The notes: generated by a model not told the origin, from the letters alone. 64,000 nucleotides of DNA from Pseudobacteroides cellulosolvens ATCC 35603 = DSM 2933 (GCF_001262605.1 NZ_LGTC01000001.1:2213501-2277500); one strand, 5' to 3'. Positions 1 through 9,495 are shown, numbered from the stretch's first letter. Made by a program: numbers and translations.

Positions 1-522
1 TACATCTGAAGGATCTATGTCGTTTTTATACTCGTCCAATTTTTTATCAATCCAACTTTTTGGTTCAGATGTATTTTGATCATCCTCTGATTTATCATTA
101 ATCGGCTTGGTATCACCGTCATTATTTACACTTTTAGAGGTTGTTTCCTGAGGCTTTTTGCCTTTGTCGTCAACATTTGGGCTCACCTGACTTGTAGCCT
201 TTGGATTAACTGGAACACTTGTATTACTTTTTATACTTTTATCACCTGTACCTACACCTGAGTCTTTGGATTTGGCAGGCGTATTTAACCTATTAGTCTC
301 AAGTTCTTTACCTAATCCTGTCGTATTATTGCTTACGCTTGAATCTTCCTGACCATCTGTCGCATTATCCGGATTGCTGTCATTATCGTTTTTTGTAACA
401 TCACTTACTTTAAACTTATTATTCTCAGAAGTACTTGCTTCTCTATTCAGCAAAATCGGCACTATCAATCCTATAGATATAGTCAAAAGAATAGCCATCG
501 TAATTATAATTAACTTCTTCAT
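1..522 (-). CDS. Secreted or membrane-anchored hydrophilic protein, 3' end outside window
   Basis: The first 174 codons of a gene that runs off the left edge; the frame is open to base 1. The ATG at 522-520 is preceded by an AGGGAG ribosome site. Residues 1-25 are a short basic start followed by a hydrophobic stretch (LIIITMAILLTISIGLIVPILL), so a signal anchor or uncleaved signal peptide. The rest is a long low-complexity, Ser/Thr/Asn/Asp/Lys-rich stretch typical of an extracytoplasmic linker, ending in a more ordered piece (WIDKKLDEYKNDID) that may begin a folded domain. I do not recognise the family. It follows a CpsB-type phosphatase gene with 199 bases between, so a link to surface polysaccharide is possible but unproven. 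Confidence 0.75.
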   Translation of the reverse strand, partial: MKKLIIITMAILLTISIGLIVPILLNREASTSENNKFKVSDVTKNDNDSNPDNATDGQEDSSVSNNTTGLGKELETNRLNTPAKSKDSGVGTGDKSIKSNTSVPVNPKATSQVSPNVDDKGKKPQETTSKSVNNDGDTKPINDKSEDDQNTSEPKSWIDKKLDEYKNDIDPSDV

Positions 523-721
523 TATAAATCTCCCTAAAAAGGCACTTACACACTTTGTCTAATAAAAATATAAATCACATGCATCAACAAAAATATTAAT
601 AATAAATCACAAATACAAAAAATATATCAAATGTCACACTCTAATTATGGAATAAAATTTCCATTTTGTCAAACTATTGTCATAAAAATATGAGTTTTAA
701 GAGCTAAAAATTATTACAAAG

Positions 722-1498
722 TTAAAGCTTTAATAACTTTTTCAAAAAAAATTTCTTTTCAATAGCAGGAATAATTTTCTCTACTTCACGATTTTCTAAA
801 ATCCTTGAAGGATTGATGTTAATAATTTTTTCAGTATTCTCATTACCGATTAGTTCTAATAAAATTTTTGATAATTCTCCAGTTCCCTTAAAACGTTCAC
901 TTACGCAATGTGTATCAGTAGCTATAAAATGAACCAATCCTTTTTTCAAAAGAATTTCAGTGAATTTTTTTACATCTTTGCCATACCTACCCATCAAGCT
1001 GTCGTAATTAACCTGAATCAAGACTCCATTAGATATAAGTCTCTCTATTAATTTGAAATCCATATTAATTTTTCTGTTTCTTTCAGGATGAGCAAAGATT
1101 GGAATATAACCTTCTAACTGAAGTTTATAAAAGATATCTTCCATATATGTGGATATATTATTAAGAGATGTCTCAATAAGTATATACCTGGTGCCGTTCA
1201 AAGTAAGAATTTCGTTGGACTTTATTAAATCAATTATATCTGGTGTGATAAACACTTCCATACCAGGCATAATCTCAAACTCAGGGACCTTCTGTAATAA
1301 AACTTCATTTAACTGCTGAGTTATATGTGTAACAGAAGCTGCATTAGTTTGATAAGTGCTTCCTACTATGTAATGGGGTGTTGCAATTACTCTGTTGACC
1401 CCTCTGCTTTTTAACATGCTGCATACTTGAACGGACTCATCCAATGTCTTTGGTCCATCATCAATGCCCCATAACAAGTGGCAATGAATATCAATCAT
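722..1498 (-). CDS. CpsB/YwqE-type PHP-family tyrosine-protein phosphatase
   Basis: 258 residues, the normal length of the CpsB/CapC family of manganese-dependent phosphotyrosine phosphatases, which dephosphorylate the bacterial tyrosine kinases controlling capsule and exopolysaccharide export. PHP metal-ligand motifs are visible: DIHCHLLWGIDDGP at the N-terminus, ATPHY near residue 40, FAHPERN in the middle, and ATDTHC near residue 195. The ATG is preceded by AAGGTG at a good distance. No partner kinase (CpsD/CapB) or polymerase gene lies in the visible part; upstream is an SLH surface protein and downstream a secreted protein. Cytoplasmic; the family call is firm, the exact substrate is not known. 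Confidence 0.88.
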   Translation of the reverse strand: MIDIHCHLLWGIDDGPKTLDESVQVCSMLKSRGVNRVIATPHYIVGSTYQTNAASVTHITQQLNEVLLQKVPEFEIMPGMEVFITPDIIDLIKSNEILTLNGTRYILIETSLNNISTYMEDIFYKLQLEGYIPIFAHPERNRKINMDFKLIERLISNGVLIQVNYDSLMGRYGKDVKKFTEILLKKGLVHFIATDTHCVSERFKGTGELSKILLELIGNENTEKIININPSRILENREVEKIIPAIEKKFFLKKLLKL

Positions 1499-1530
1499 TT
1501 AATCACCTTATTCTTTTGTTATAACCATAC

Positions 1531-1580
1531 AAGGGACAAATCCGCTTGGCCAAATACTCCGATGCTAAGAAATGTCCCTT
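1531..1580 (-). terminator. Hairpin downstream of the SLH protein gene
   Basis: Stem AAGGGACA / TGTCCCTT enclosing about 34 bases that contain a second weaker pairing (CTTGGC / GCTAAG). It lies between the SLH gene stop and cpsB. There is no clean T-run on the minus side; the T-rich flank (ATATTTTTTA) is on the plus side, so function as a minus-strand terminator is uncertain. Confidence 0.35.
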
Positions 1581-1610
1581 ATATTTTTTATCTGGATTAT
1601 TATTTCAATA

Positions 1611-3422
1611 TCATTTTTTTGCACTAAGAGTTATGCATTTATCAATTATAGTCATAACTTCAGCTCTTGTAATTTTCTTATTGGGCTTAATAGTATTATC
1701 TTCTTTATATCCTTCGATAATTGTTGTTTCAACAGCTTTTGCAACATAACCGAGTGCCCAGGATGGAATGTCCTTTGTATCTTTGAACTTCAAAGCTGTA
1801 TTCTTTGATGCTTGATACGTAAATGCTTTCATTGCCATAACCAGAAACTCTGAACGTGTTACTTTGTTATTCGCTTTATATGTATTATCAGGGTATCCGG
1901 CAACAATTCCTTTATCCAATGCTACCTGAATATATCCATGAGCCCAATCTGGAATAGATTTAATATCTGCAAATTTAAGTTTTGGATTTTTAGAAGGCTC
2001 CAAACCAATAGCCTTTATCAATGAAGTAATAACTTCTGCTCTTGTCATATCGATATCAGGTTTAACTGATCCATCCGGATATCCTGCTATTGCTCCATTT
2101 TCAATCATGCTGATAATTCTTTCTTCAGCCCAGTGACCAAATATATCACCAAAAGGCCCATATGCTGTACCAGGTACAACCTGACGCGGCTCTATAACAA
2201 CCTTATCTTTATCCGTATCCTTTACCGTCTCAACCATAACAACGTATTTTATTTTTGACTTATCAACAGCTGTTACAGTATAGAATACAGGATTCTTAAA
2301 GTTCTTCTTAACTCCGGACTCCGGTCTGATAGATGCTCCCTTGAACTCAACAACCGGTTCAAGTGTCTTAAGGTCTGTGCCTTCTGGTACTTTAACAACT
2401 ATTGTATGTATTCTTTCAAATATTACGCCTTTTGAACCCGGAACATTTTTAAAACTAAATGATGTAATTTGCTTTGTTGTTGGTCCTACAACTATTGTAG
2501 GTGTTGCAGTAGGTTTGCTTGTTGGTGTTGGTGTTGATGTAGCTGCAGTTGTAGGTGTTGCTGTTGCCACCGTAGTTACAGTAGGTGTTGCAGCTATACC
2601 ACCGCCTCCGTTACTGCCGCCATTATTGCCAGTTGTAGGTGTTGGAGTTGGTGCTGGAACAAATTGATTTTCATCATATATAAGCGAGTTTTCTTTTTCA
2701 AGAAAAGCTTTAAATTCCTTTATCTCATCTCCAACATTAAGTTCATTAAGTATAACCTGCGCTTTATTAAGGAAATCATCTACATTTCCCTTATTAAGTC
2801 CATCCTCACGCTCTTCTAAAAATTTTAACAAACCAGATAACAAACCGTTTGTAGTTGCCTTTTTATTTGAATCTAAGATTGCAAAATATATTTTAGATTT
2901 ATCACCTTTAAAATCATAAACAGTTGATAGTTTATATTCTATTGCCAATTGCTCCAATAAAGTGATAAAAAACTTTGTACCATCATCATTAGATATATCA
3001 TTTGTTATGGCACTATTAATCCTATTAGCTAAAGTTCTAAACTTTGAGAAATCATCATTTTCAAGTGTATAACCACGTATAACTAATGCACCGATCACTG
3101 ATTTTTGAACAAAAGTCAAACTTCCAAACGCTTCCTTCAAAATATTTATATCGTTTTCAGTTAAAGTGATTCCAATAACACTTTTGATATTTTCTTGTGC
3201 TTCTTTGATACTCATGGTATCGATACTAGTCAAATATTCAGCTGCATCTTTTCTCTTATTTACATCATCTACTGCTAACGCTGCTGTTATGACTTTCTTA
3301 ATTTGTGATACTTGTGCTGGCGGTTCTTCTGATTCTGAGTAAGCTGTAACAGCTAATGAGCTAAGTGCTAAACAAAGAATAACAACGCAAGACAAGACCC
3401 TTTTTGAAATAATTTTTAACAT
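1611..3422 (-). CDS. Secreted S-layer homology (SLH) domain protein
   Basis: 603 residues. A Sec signal peptide (basic start, hydrophobic core to about residue 28, cleavage near TAYS) is followed by an alpha-helical domain of unknown family (about 35-250), a Pro/Thr/Gly linker (about 255-325), a beta-type domain (about 330-410, resembling bacterial Ig-like/DUF5018 domains, low certainty) and three SLH repeats (about 421-603; motifs GHWAEERI, DWAHGYI, SWALGYV, each followed by a TRAE/TRSE-like helix). SLH triplets bind pyruvylated secondary cell-wall polymer, so the protein is displayed on the surface. It has no dockerin or cohesin that I can see. The ATG follows GGGGAG. The repeated ACN/CCN codons of the linker give a false open frame on the other strand. 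Confidence 0.9.
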   Translation of the reverse strand: MLKIISKRVLSCVVILCLALSSLAVTAYSESEEPPAQVSQIKKVITAALAVDDVNKRKDAAEYLTSIDTMSIKEAQENIKSVIGITLTENDINILKEAFGSLTFVQKSVIGALVIRGYTLENDDFSKFRTLANRINSAITNDISNDDGTKFFITLLEQLAIEYKLSTVYDFKGDKSKIYFAILDSNKKATTNGLLSGLLKFLEEREDGLNKGNVDDFLNKAQVILNELNVGDEIKEFKAFLEKENSLIYDENQFVPAPTPTPTTGNNGGSNGGGGIAATPTVTTVATATPTTAATSTPTPTSKPTATPTIVVGPTTKQITSFSFKNVPGSKGVIFERIHTIVVKVPEGTDLKTLEPVVEFKGASIRPESGVKKNFKNPVFYTVTAVDKSKIKYVVMVETVKDTDKDKVVIEPRQVVPGTAYGPFGDIFGHWAEERIISMIENGAIAGYPDGSVKPDIDMTRAEVITSLIKAIGLEPSKNPKLKFADIKSIPDWAHGYIQVALDKGIVAGYPDNTYKANNKVTRSEFLVMAMKAFTYQASKNTALKFKDTKDIPSWALGYVAKAVETTIIEGYKEDNTIKPNKKITRAEVMTIIDKCITLSAKK

Positions 3423-3890
3423 TAAAATACTCCCCTTGTATACTTATACTTAAGTAGTAGCTAACAAACAAAGGACTATACATATTTAATACTAAAAACA
3501 ATCTGCGAGAATTTTGACAAAATGCCAAGGTTTGTTAATTTGATCGTAAGAAAACTACCCTCAGTAATCAATATATTACGATTATAGCAGATGATATATG
3601 CAAATTCAAGAAAAATAATGGATTAAAAAAGAAATTCCTCATTGCTAAAACTATTTTTTAATTGAAATAATGCATAATTCAGCTGTTATAAATTTTTATA
3701 TTTATTTTACTGATTGATTTCCTAACTATACATATACTACCATAAAATATTTTAACATAAAATTATTTAACGCAACACTCGTATATATCAGCAGACACAA
3801 ATCCATATTGGCTCAATCAATTACAACCAATTAGGTTCCATCATTCCTGTAAACTGCTGCATAATTCTTTCCTGTGTACGGGCACATAGT
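3423..3890. other. Intergenic region without a convincing gene
   Basis: Very A+T-rich. It should hold the promoter of the SLH gene, but I could not single out a convincing -35/-10 pair. A 13-codon frame on the minus strand (3862-3821) has no ribosome site and is dismissed. Confidence 0.6.
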
Positions 3891-3918
3891 AAAAAAAGGC
3901 CTCAATCGGCCTTTTTTA
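3891..3918 (-). terminator. Rho-independent terminator of larE
   Basis: Stem AAGGCC / GGCCTT with a TCAATC loop, flanked by seven A and six T, so it can work on either strand. On the minus strand it begins exactly at the reconstructed larE stop codon (3918-3916), which supports that stop as the true end of the gene. Confidence 0.8.
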
Positions 3919-4730
3919 TAAAGTAAGATTTAATCCTTCATTCATACTTCCGGTTCTGTATCCCTTCAAATCCAGTGCAGTATACTTAAATCCTATTTCC
4001 TTAAATCTGTTATAAATCTTTTGTCTTATATCCTTACCAATTATTTTTCAAGTTCTTCCTCATAAACCTCTATTCTTGCAATGTCTCCATGATATCTCAC
4101 CCTAACCTGGGAAAACCCCAGATCTATCAAAAACTGCTCGGCCAAATCCACCTTCCTAAGACCTTCAACTGTAATTTTTTGACCATATGGAAATCTTGAG
4201 GACAGGCATGCAAAAGAAGGTTTATTCCATGTTTTCAACCCTAGCTCCTTGGACAACACTCTGATTTCTTCCTTTGTAAGCATTGCTTCACGAAGAGGAC
4301 TTACAACTCCATGCTCGGAAACTGCCACAGAACCTGGTCTATAATCCCCTAGATCATCATAGTTTGATCCTTCAGCAAGATACTTTATATTATTGTCTTT
4401 AGCAATACCTTTAATTTTGGACATAAGCTCATATTTGCAAAGATAGCATCTGTTGGTGGGATTATCAGTAAACCCTTCAACTTCAAGTTCTTCTGACACT
4501 ATTACCATATGCCTTATTCCAGTAGAATTAACGAACTCCATAGCTTCATTAAACTCCCGTTCAGGATATGTACTTGAACGTGCTGTAACTGCAAGCACAT
4601 TAGTACCAAGAACTTCAAAAGCTACCTTCAGCAAAAAGGTGGAATCTACACCTCCAGAAAAAGCAATTGCCACACTTTCCATGTCTTTAAGTCTATTCTT
4701 CAGCAAATCCAGTTTTTCATATATATTCAT
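3916..4730 (-). pseudogene. larE: LarE-type ATP-dependent sulfur transferase, reading frame broken by one missing base
   Basis: LarE installs sulfur on pyridinium bis-carboxylate mononucleotide to make the nickel-pincer cofactor of lactate racemase. Visible: the PP-loop SGGVDSTFLL near residue 20, and three cysteines (RCYLCKYE and SFACLSSRF), the pattern of LarE proteins thought to hold a [4Fe-4S] cluster instead of sacrificing a single cysteine. Translation as given stops at 4041 after ELEK. The next 42 codons lie in the -1 frame (IIGKDIRQKIYNRF to GYRTGSMNEGLNLTL), a typical LarE C-terminus. The break is at an A-run (4045-4049) and needs one extra base, giving 271 residues, the normal length. 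The start is ATG 4730 with GGAG upstream, not the ATG at 4796, which lacks a ribosome site. larA, larB and larC are not in the window. Confidence 0.85.
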
Positions 4731-4882
4731 TGTGCTGCTCCATTCATTATCAATTTTGCAAACAGTTATATTTAATACTATTCCTATTTGTTTCATAATA
4801 TATCAGTAGTATTTGAGTGTCAATACATATATTTCTCATCTGTATTAAAAGTGAATAATCTATTACCTTTATAATATAATAA

Positions 4883-5785
4883 TTACTTAACTAATTTAAT
4901 CCCATATGTACCAAAGTCCGATATAGTGCTTGATGTCTCTCCATCCATGCAATACGTAATGAATCTCCCTATAACATCAGCTTGCCCTGTGCTTGAATCA
5001 ATTGTTACCCCTTCAAGAAAAAATGTGGCAAACCCTAAAACCTGTATTGCCTTCTTTCCGTTTACCATAAGAGTGTTAACAACCGGAAGAAAGATTACTC
5101 TCGGACAATTCAGGCTGTAGTTATAATAAGTGTCACTACACTGGCTAGTAAGATAATTAATCGCAGTTTGGGTAGATCCCGCTATATTTCCTGTTTCAGT
5201 TAATATAATATCACCAACGTTGATAGTTCCGCTATATCCGTTTAATAGATTGCTCTTGTATACATTTGCTCCGTTACCACCTAAACCAATAGGTGCATAA
5301 TTTCCTGTGGTACCTCCTCCACCGCCTTCTTTAAGGCTATAGCGTTTGCCATAGATAAATGTTTGCTGGACAACAGCTATCGGTCTGACGCCGCTCAATG
5401 AAGAAATATTTTCTACTCTTGCTTTTGCAACAGCTTCTATATTCTTTTTCCTAATACCAAATATATTTGCAAAATAATAATCGACATCTTTTGCAGCTGC
5501 AACCTCAACCCCTCTATAATCAATATCAATAGTACATGATGCATTTTTGTAGTTCTGATTATTTCTATAGAGGTATTCATAAGCTAAATTTTGTACATTC
5601 GTTTTTTCTGTGACCAACTCCTGTGCAGCGGCCAAGGTTGCAGCATCAACAGCTTTGGATAATTTTGCCTTTTCCAGAACAACAACACCAATATCAAGCA
5701 CGCAAGCAGTAATTCCTAACAAAATCGTAATTGTCAGAATAAGCAAAATTACAGATGAACCCTTTTTACTTTTCAGCAAGCCCAT
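4883..5785 (-). CDS. TadE/TadG-like pilus-assembly or secreted protein
   Basis: 300 residues. The N-terminus (LLKSKKGSSVILLILTITILLGITACVLDIG) is the hydrophobic segment of the TadE/TadG-like family, a basic start, small residues, then one membrane helix followed by an amphipathic stretch (KLSKAVDAATLAAAQEL) conserved in that family. The remaining 230 residues are an extracytoplasmic domain with Gly-rich loops and Cys pairs and no recognisable motif. TadG-like proteins accompany Flp pilus systems, but no other tad gene is near, so it is an orphan here. The ATG is preceded by GGAGGGG. Function is inferred from the N-terminal family only. Confidence 0.75.
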   Translation of the reverse strand: MGLLKSKKGSSVILLILTITILLGITACVLDIGVVVLEKAKLSKAVDAATLAAAQELVTEKTNVQNLAYEYLYRNNQNYKNASCTIDIDYRGVEVAAAKDVDYYFANIFGIRKKNIEAVAKARVENISSLSGVRPIAVVQQTFIYGKRYSLKEGGGGGTTGNYAPIGLGGNGANVYKSNLLNGYSGTINVGDIILTETGNIAGSTQTAINYLTSQCSDTYYNYSLNCPRVIFLPVVNTLMVNGKKAIQVLGFATFFLEGVTIDSSTGQADVIGRFITYCMDGETSSTISDFGTYGIKLVK

Positions 5786-5919
5786 GATAACCCCTCCAAT
5801 TCCAGATCCTTTAATAAATTAATCGCGATATTAATCACTTTAAATATTAATTCGGCATCCTTTTTATAATAATTGGGGTCCTGGAGTGGTTCTTTAGTAC
5901 TACTAACGGTCCTATCTTT

Positions 5920-7224
5920 TTACCAACCCAAAAAAGTTGAAGCCAACAATACCAAATTTGCTGTAACAATAATACTTGTTATTATGCATCCCGCAAAATT
6001 GGTTATTGGTTTATTCACAAGGTCACCCATAATATCCTTACGTTTTGTAATAATTAGCATTGGAATTATTGCAAAAGGCAGTATAAAACTCAATACAACC
6101 TGGCTCAAAACAAGTGCTTTTATGGGATTTAGTCCTATAAAAATAATTATCATTCCAGGCAGCATGGTTACAAATCTTGTTACATTATCACTAATTTTGA
6201 TCCCTACAAATCCCTGCATTATTGTCTGGCCAGCCATGGTTCCTACCGCTGAAGATGAAAGCCCTGAAGCAATCAAAGCAAGCCCGAACGCACCGCTTGA
6301 AGCAGCACCCAGCAAAGGATACAAAGATTTATGAGCTTCCTCTATGGAATTTACAACTACTCCATTTCTAAAAAATACAGCAGCGGAAACCATAACCATT
6401 GAAGCATTTACGATAAAGGCGATATTCATGGCTATAGCTATATCAAACCTCTCCATCTTAAAATGCCTTTTTCTGTCTTCTGCCGTTAAATCTTTATTTC
6501 TATGCTGTACAAGTTGAGAGTGTAGATATATTACATGGGGCATTACAGTTGCACCAAGCATCCCTACTGCTATAAGAACTGCTTCACCATTCGGCAGGGA
6601 CGGCATCAATACATGCAATCCGGCTAAATTCCACTCAGGTTTTGCCAGGAATATCTCAATAGTGTATGATATGCAAATAACAGCCACTAACAATGAAATT
6701 ATAACTTCCACAAATCTTTGCCCATATTTTCCGATATAGACGATAAAAAAAGTGAGAATTACTGTGATTAAGCCTGCATAAACCATCGGAATACCAAATA
6801 GCAGATAAAAGCCAAGAGTACTACCAATAAACTCTGCAAGGTTGGTAGCCATTGCAGCAAGTTCTGCCATAACCCATAAGCACCAGTTTGTTTTTCTTGA
6901 AAACACCCTTCCGCACATTTGCGGCAGGTTATATCCTGTGGCAATACCAAGCTTTGCAGATAATGACTGCAAAAATATTGCCATAATATTGCTCCATAAT
7001 ATAACCCATAAAAGGTTATAATTGAATTTAGACCCTCCGCTTATATTTGTCGCAAAATTTCCTGGGTCTATATAAGCGACACTTATTACAAACGCGGGTC
7101 CAAGAAACTTCAGCATAGATCTTAAATTCAAAGCATTAGTGCTAAACCCGGCAAGCGGAACACTTTTTTTAATAAGCTGCTCATGCTTGGCATCAACCGC
7201 CTCGGCAAAACTTTCTTCATACAT
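5920..7224 (-). CDS. mntH: Nramp-family Mn2+/Fe2+ transporter
   Basis: 434 residues from the ATG at 7224 (GAGGTG six bases upstream; a GTG at 7233 overlaps that site and is less likely). The protein is an 11-helix proton-coupled divalent-metal importer. The two signature metal-site motifs are present: DPGNFATNI in helix 1 and MPHVIYLHS in helix 6, along with the gating sequence GATVMPH. The gene lies directly downstream of an mntR-like regulator on the same strand, with a terminator, a palindromic element and a possible operator between them, so it probably has its own metal-repressed promoter. Confidence 0.93.
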   Translation of the reverse strand: MYEESFAEAVDAKHEQLIKKSVPLAGFSTNALNLRSMLKFLGPAFVISVAYIDPGNFATNISGGSKFNYNLLWVILWSNIMAIFLQSLSAKLGIATGYNLPQMCGRVFSRKTNWCLWVMAELAAMATNLAEFIGSTLGFYLLFGIPMVYAGLITVILTFFIVYIGKYGQRFVEVIISLLVAVICISYTIEIFLAKPEWNLAGLHVLMPSLPNGEAVLIAVGMLGATVMPHVIYLHSQLVQHRNKDLTAEDRKRHFKMERFDIAIAMNIAFIVNASMVMVSAAVFFRNGVVVNSIEEAHKSLYPLLGAASSGAFGLALIASGLSSSAVGTMAGQTIMQGFVGIKISDNVTRFVTMLPGMIIIFIGLNPIKALVLSQVVLSFILPFAIIPMLIITKRKDIMGDLVNKPITNFAGCIITSIIVTANLVLLASTFLGW

Positions 7225-7256
7225 TTTAAACACCTCTTTAACTATATGTGTAGATC

Positions 7257-7282
7257 TTAACTATTCCCTTGAGAATAACTAA
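7257..7282 (-). promoter_or_regulatory. Candidate metal-regulator operator upstream of mntH
   Basis: An imperfect inverted repeat, TTAACTATTC then six bases then GAATAACTAA, 8 of 10 positions paired, 33 bases before the mntH ATG. Its TTA...TAA ends resemble operators of the DtxR/MntR family. No exact MntR box was recognised, so this is a proposal from position and symmetry. Confidence 0.4.
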
Positions 7283-7283
7283 A

Positions 7284-7373
7284 CTTGAACTTCCGCTATA
7301 ATTTTGCTTTAGTGTTGACTTAACTCGTCAACATCCGCGTAAAAAACGGAAGTAATTTTTTATTCATGCCTTA
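7284..7373 (+). repeat. Palindromic dispersed element, copy A
   Basis: One of five related elements in the window, all in the same orientation. Outer stem CTTCCG (7290-7295) with CGGAAG (7347-7352); inner hairpin TGTTGAC (7313-7319) with GTCAACA (7327-7333) around TTAACTC; right end TTCATGCCTTAG. It sits between mntH and mntR and lacks most of the left terminal arm seen in copies B, C and E. Confidence 0.75.
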
Positions 7374-7466
7374 GTCAAGACTAATATTGTTTACTTAATC
7401 TACAATATGTGCAAGAGGCCAAATATGTTACTTGCTGCAAAACTTTATAAACTCAGAAATGACAAT

Positions 7467-7500
7467 AAAAAAAGAAACTTGTTAAAAAGTTTCCTTTTTA
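7467..7500 (-). terminator. Terminator of mntR
   Basis: On the minus strand, stem AAGGAAACTTTTT / AAGTTTCTT with a short loop, followed by a run of T. It begins about 10 bases after the mntR stop, so mntR and mntH are probably separate transcripts. Confidence 0.75.
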
Positions 7501-7509
7501 TGAAATGCT

Positions 7510-7980
7510 CTAATTCAAAGAGAATTTTTCATATTTCTCCTTAATGTCCGGATTATCTCGGAGAAATTTATTAAACTTATCGAATTTATCCAGAGTTGTT
7601 GATGAAATATTATGTTCAATAAGCTCTGTTTCAGCAAGTATATCTTCCTTAACACCAAGATTATCAAGGAAATCCTCAATAATAGTATGCCTGTGCAATA
7701 AAAATTCTCCAAGTTCCTTTCCATTATCAGTAAGGAAGATTATCCCATACTTTTTATATTCAATTAATCCCAATTTATTTAACTTTTGAACCGCTTTAGT
7801 TGCTGATGGAGCTGCTACATTAAGAAGCTCTGCAAGGGTATTTATACGCATATAGCCATCCACCATAACATTCCTGTAAATCATCTCAAGATAGTCTTCC
7901 ATGGCGGAAGTAAGTAACTTTTTATTATGCTCTAATAACTGATAGCCGCGAACTGTATGAAATTTTGATCCTTCCTCCAT
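7510..7980 (-). CDS. mntR: MntR/DtxR-family metal-dependent repressor
   Basis: 156 residues: a short N-terminal extension (KFHTVRGYQLLEHNKKLL), an iron-dependent-repressor winged helix (about 27-85; MEDYLEMIYR, INTLAELLNVAAPSATKAVQKL) and the metal-binding/dimerisation domain (about 88-150; HRHTIIEDFL, ETELIEHNISSTTLDKF). The C-terminal SH3-like domain of DtxR is absent, as in MntR proteins. With Mn2+ bound it would repress manganese uptake; the adjacent mntH is the obvious target. The ATG follows AAGG at about ten bases. A clostridial MntR with this N-terminal extension is familiar to me, but metal specificity is inferred from the neighbour. Confidence 0.85.
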   Translation of the reverse strand: MEEGSKFHTVRGYQLLEHNKKLLTSAMEDYLEMIYRNVMVDGYMRINTLAELLNVAAPSATKAVQKLNKLGLIEYKKYGIIFLTDNGKELGEFLLHRHTIIEDFLDNLGVKEDILAETELIEHNISSTTLDKFDKFNKFLRDNPDIKEKYEKFSLN

Positions 7981-8016
7981 AAAATCACTACCTTATATGT
8001 ACTTAGAATTCCTTAA

Positions 8017-9495
8017 TTACAGTATAATGCAAATTAGACCTCCGCTTCCTTCATTAATGATTTTTGTCAATGTCTCCTGGAGCTTTAATTGTGCATCCTC
8101 AGGCATCTTACCCAACTTATTGTTAAGGCCTTCAGTCACCAATTCATGAAGTGATTTTCCAAATATATTGGATTCCCAAAGCTTCTCAGGATCACTTTCA
8201 AATTCCTGCAGCAAATAATTTACCAGTTCTTCAGACTGCTTTTCAGTTCCTACCAAAGGAGCAATTTCAGTCTCAATATCCGCACGTATCATATGCACTG
8301 AAGGAGCACTTGCCCTAAGCTTTACGCCGAAACGGTTGCCTTGTTTGATAATTTCCGGCACTTCAAGGGAAAGTTCATCAAGCTTTGGAGCCACGACTCC
8401 ATAGCCCTTCTCCTTTACTTCATGCAAAGCATATTCAAGTCTGTCATATTCCTTCTTTACTCTAACCAGCTCTTTCATTATTCCAATCAGCTTATGTTCT
8501 CCTTCAATGCGCATACCTGAAGCTTCGCTGAGTGTATTGTAGAACAATCCATCAACAGCAAAAATATCCACAAACACACTTCCGTCTCCAGGATTAATCC
8601 TGTCTATGGAAGCCTTCTTTACAAATTCATATTTCTCAAAAAGAGCCATATTGTTTTTCAGCTCTCTCATTTTTCTGACATCAGCAAAAGTGTCTTTTAC
8701 AGCATTAATCATATCTGCTTTTATTCTGTTTCCCTCTTCCAATGTCTCAATCCAGGCAGGTATGTTTATGCTTATCTCCGTTACAGGAAATTCATATAAT
8801 ATCCTTTCCAGGATAACACTTATATCTTCTATTCGAAGCTGTGCACAGTTTACATTAACAACAGGCACTTTATATTTATCTTCCAATTCCTCTTTTAACC
8901 TGATAGTTTCCGAATCATATGGCTTAATTGAGTTTAAGACAATTACAAAGGGCTTGTTGATTTCCTTAAGCTCATTTATAACCCTTTTCTCGGTTTCAAC
9001 ATACTCCTCCCTTTCCAAATCGGTTATAGTACCATCAGTAGTAACAACAATCCCTATTGTAGAATGTTCGTTTATGACTTTTCTGGTGCCTATTTCCGCT
9101 GCCTCTCCAAAAGGAATCTGGTAATCATACCATGGAGTTGTCACCATACGGGGAGCATTGTTTTCAAGATATCCTAATGCACCTTTAACTAAATATCCAA
9201 CACAATCAATCAATCTTACTTTAAGCTGGATATTTTCATCAACTACTATTTCAACTGCTTCGTTCGGTACAAACTTGGGCTCAGTGGTCATTATAGTACG
9301 ACCTGCTGCACTCTGTGGGAGTTCATCTCTTGCCCTTTCTTTCTGGTACGAATTCTCTATATTGGGTATAACCAGCAAATCCATAAACTTTTTGATAAAT
9401 GTTGACTTACCGGTTCTTACTGGTCCCACTACTCCCAGATATATGTCACCCTGTGTTCTTTCAGCTATATTCTGATATATGTTGTATTTCTCCAA
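8017..9495 (-). CDS. spoIVA: Stage IV sporulation protein A, spore-coat morphogenetic ATPase
   Basis: 492 residues from the TTG at 9495, the same length as the Bacillus subtilis protein and beginning MEKYNIYQNIAERT, which matches the family start; GGGGGG lies seven bases upstream. A TTG two codons earlier would leave only two bases to the ribosome site. SpoIVA polymerises on the outer forespore membrane and forms the base of the coat; it hydrolyses ATP. The Walker A motif GPVRTGKST (about 26-34), the middle domain and the hydrophobic C-terminal end GGLICIIL needed for SpoVM interaction are all present. It acts in the mother cell, consistent with the candidate sigma-E promoter upstream. Confidence 0.95.
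   Translation of the reverse strand: MEKYNIYQNIAERTQGDIYLGVVGPVRTGKSTFIKKFMDLLVIPNIENSYQKERARDELPQSAAGRTIMTTEPKFVPNEAVEIVVDENIQLKVRLIDCVGYLVKGALGYLENNAPRMVTTPWYDYQIPFGEAAEIGTRKVINEHSTIGIVVTTDGTITDLEREEYVETEKRVINELKEINKPFVIVLNSIKPYDSETIRLKEELEDKYKVPVVNVNCAQLRIEDISVILERILYEFPVTEISINIPAWIETLEEGNRIKADMINAVKDTFADVRKMRELKNNMALFEKYEFVKKASIDRINPGDGSVFVDIFAVDGLFYNTLSEASGMRIEGEHKLIGIMKELVRVKKEYDRLEYALHEVKEKGYGVVAPKLDELSLEVPEIIKQGNRFGVKLRASAPSVHMIRADIETEIAPLVGTEKQSEELVNYLLQEFESDPEKLWESNIFGKSLHELVTEGLNNKLGKMPEDAQLKLQETLTKIINEGSGGLICIIL

Noticed and set aside
2341..2667. Long plus-strand open frame rich in Val/Gly/Ala
   Set aside because: It is the antisense of the Pro/Thr/Gly linker in the SLH protein; the composition is forced by repeated ACN/CCN codons, and it lacks a ribosome site.
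2480..2670. Short tandem GTTGTAGGTGTTG-like units, considered as a CRISPR or VNTR
   Set aside because: Units are irregular and coincide exactly with the linker codons of the SLH protein; no spacers of constant length.
3821..3862. A 13-codon minus-strand frame ending PNWL
   Set aside because: Looked like a protein end, but the frame is blocked upstream by a stop, lacks a ribosome site and lies beyond the larE terminator.
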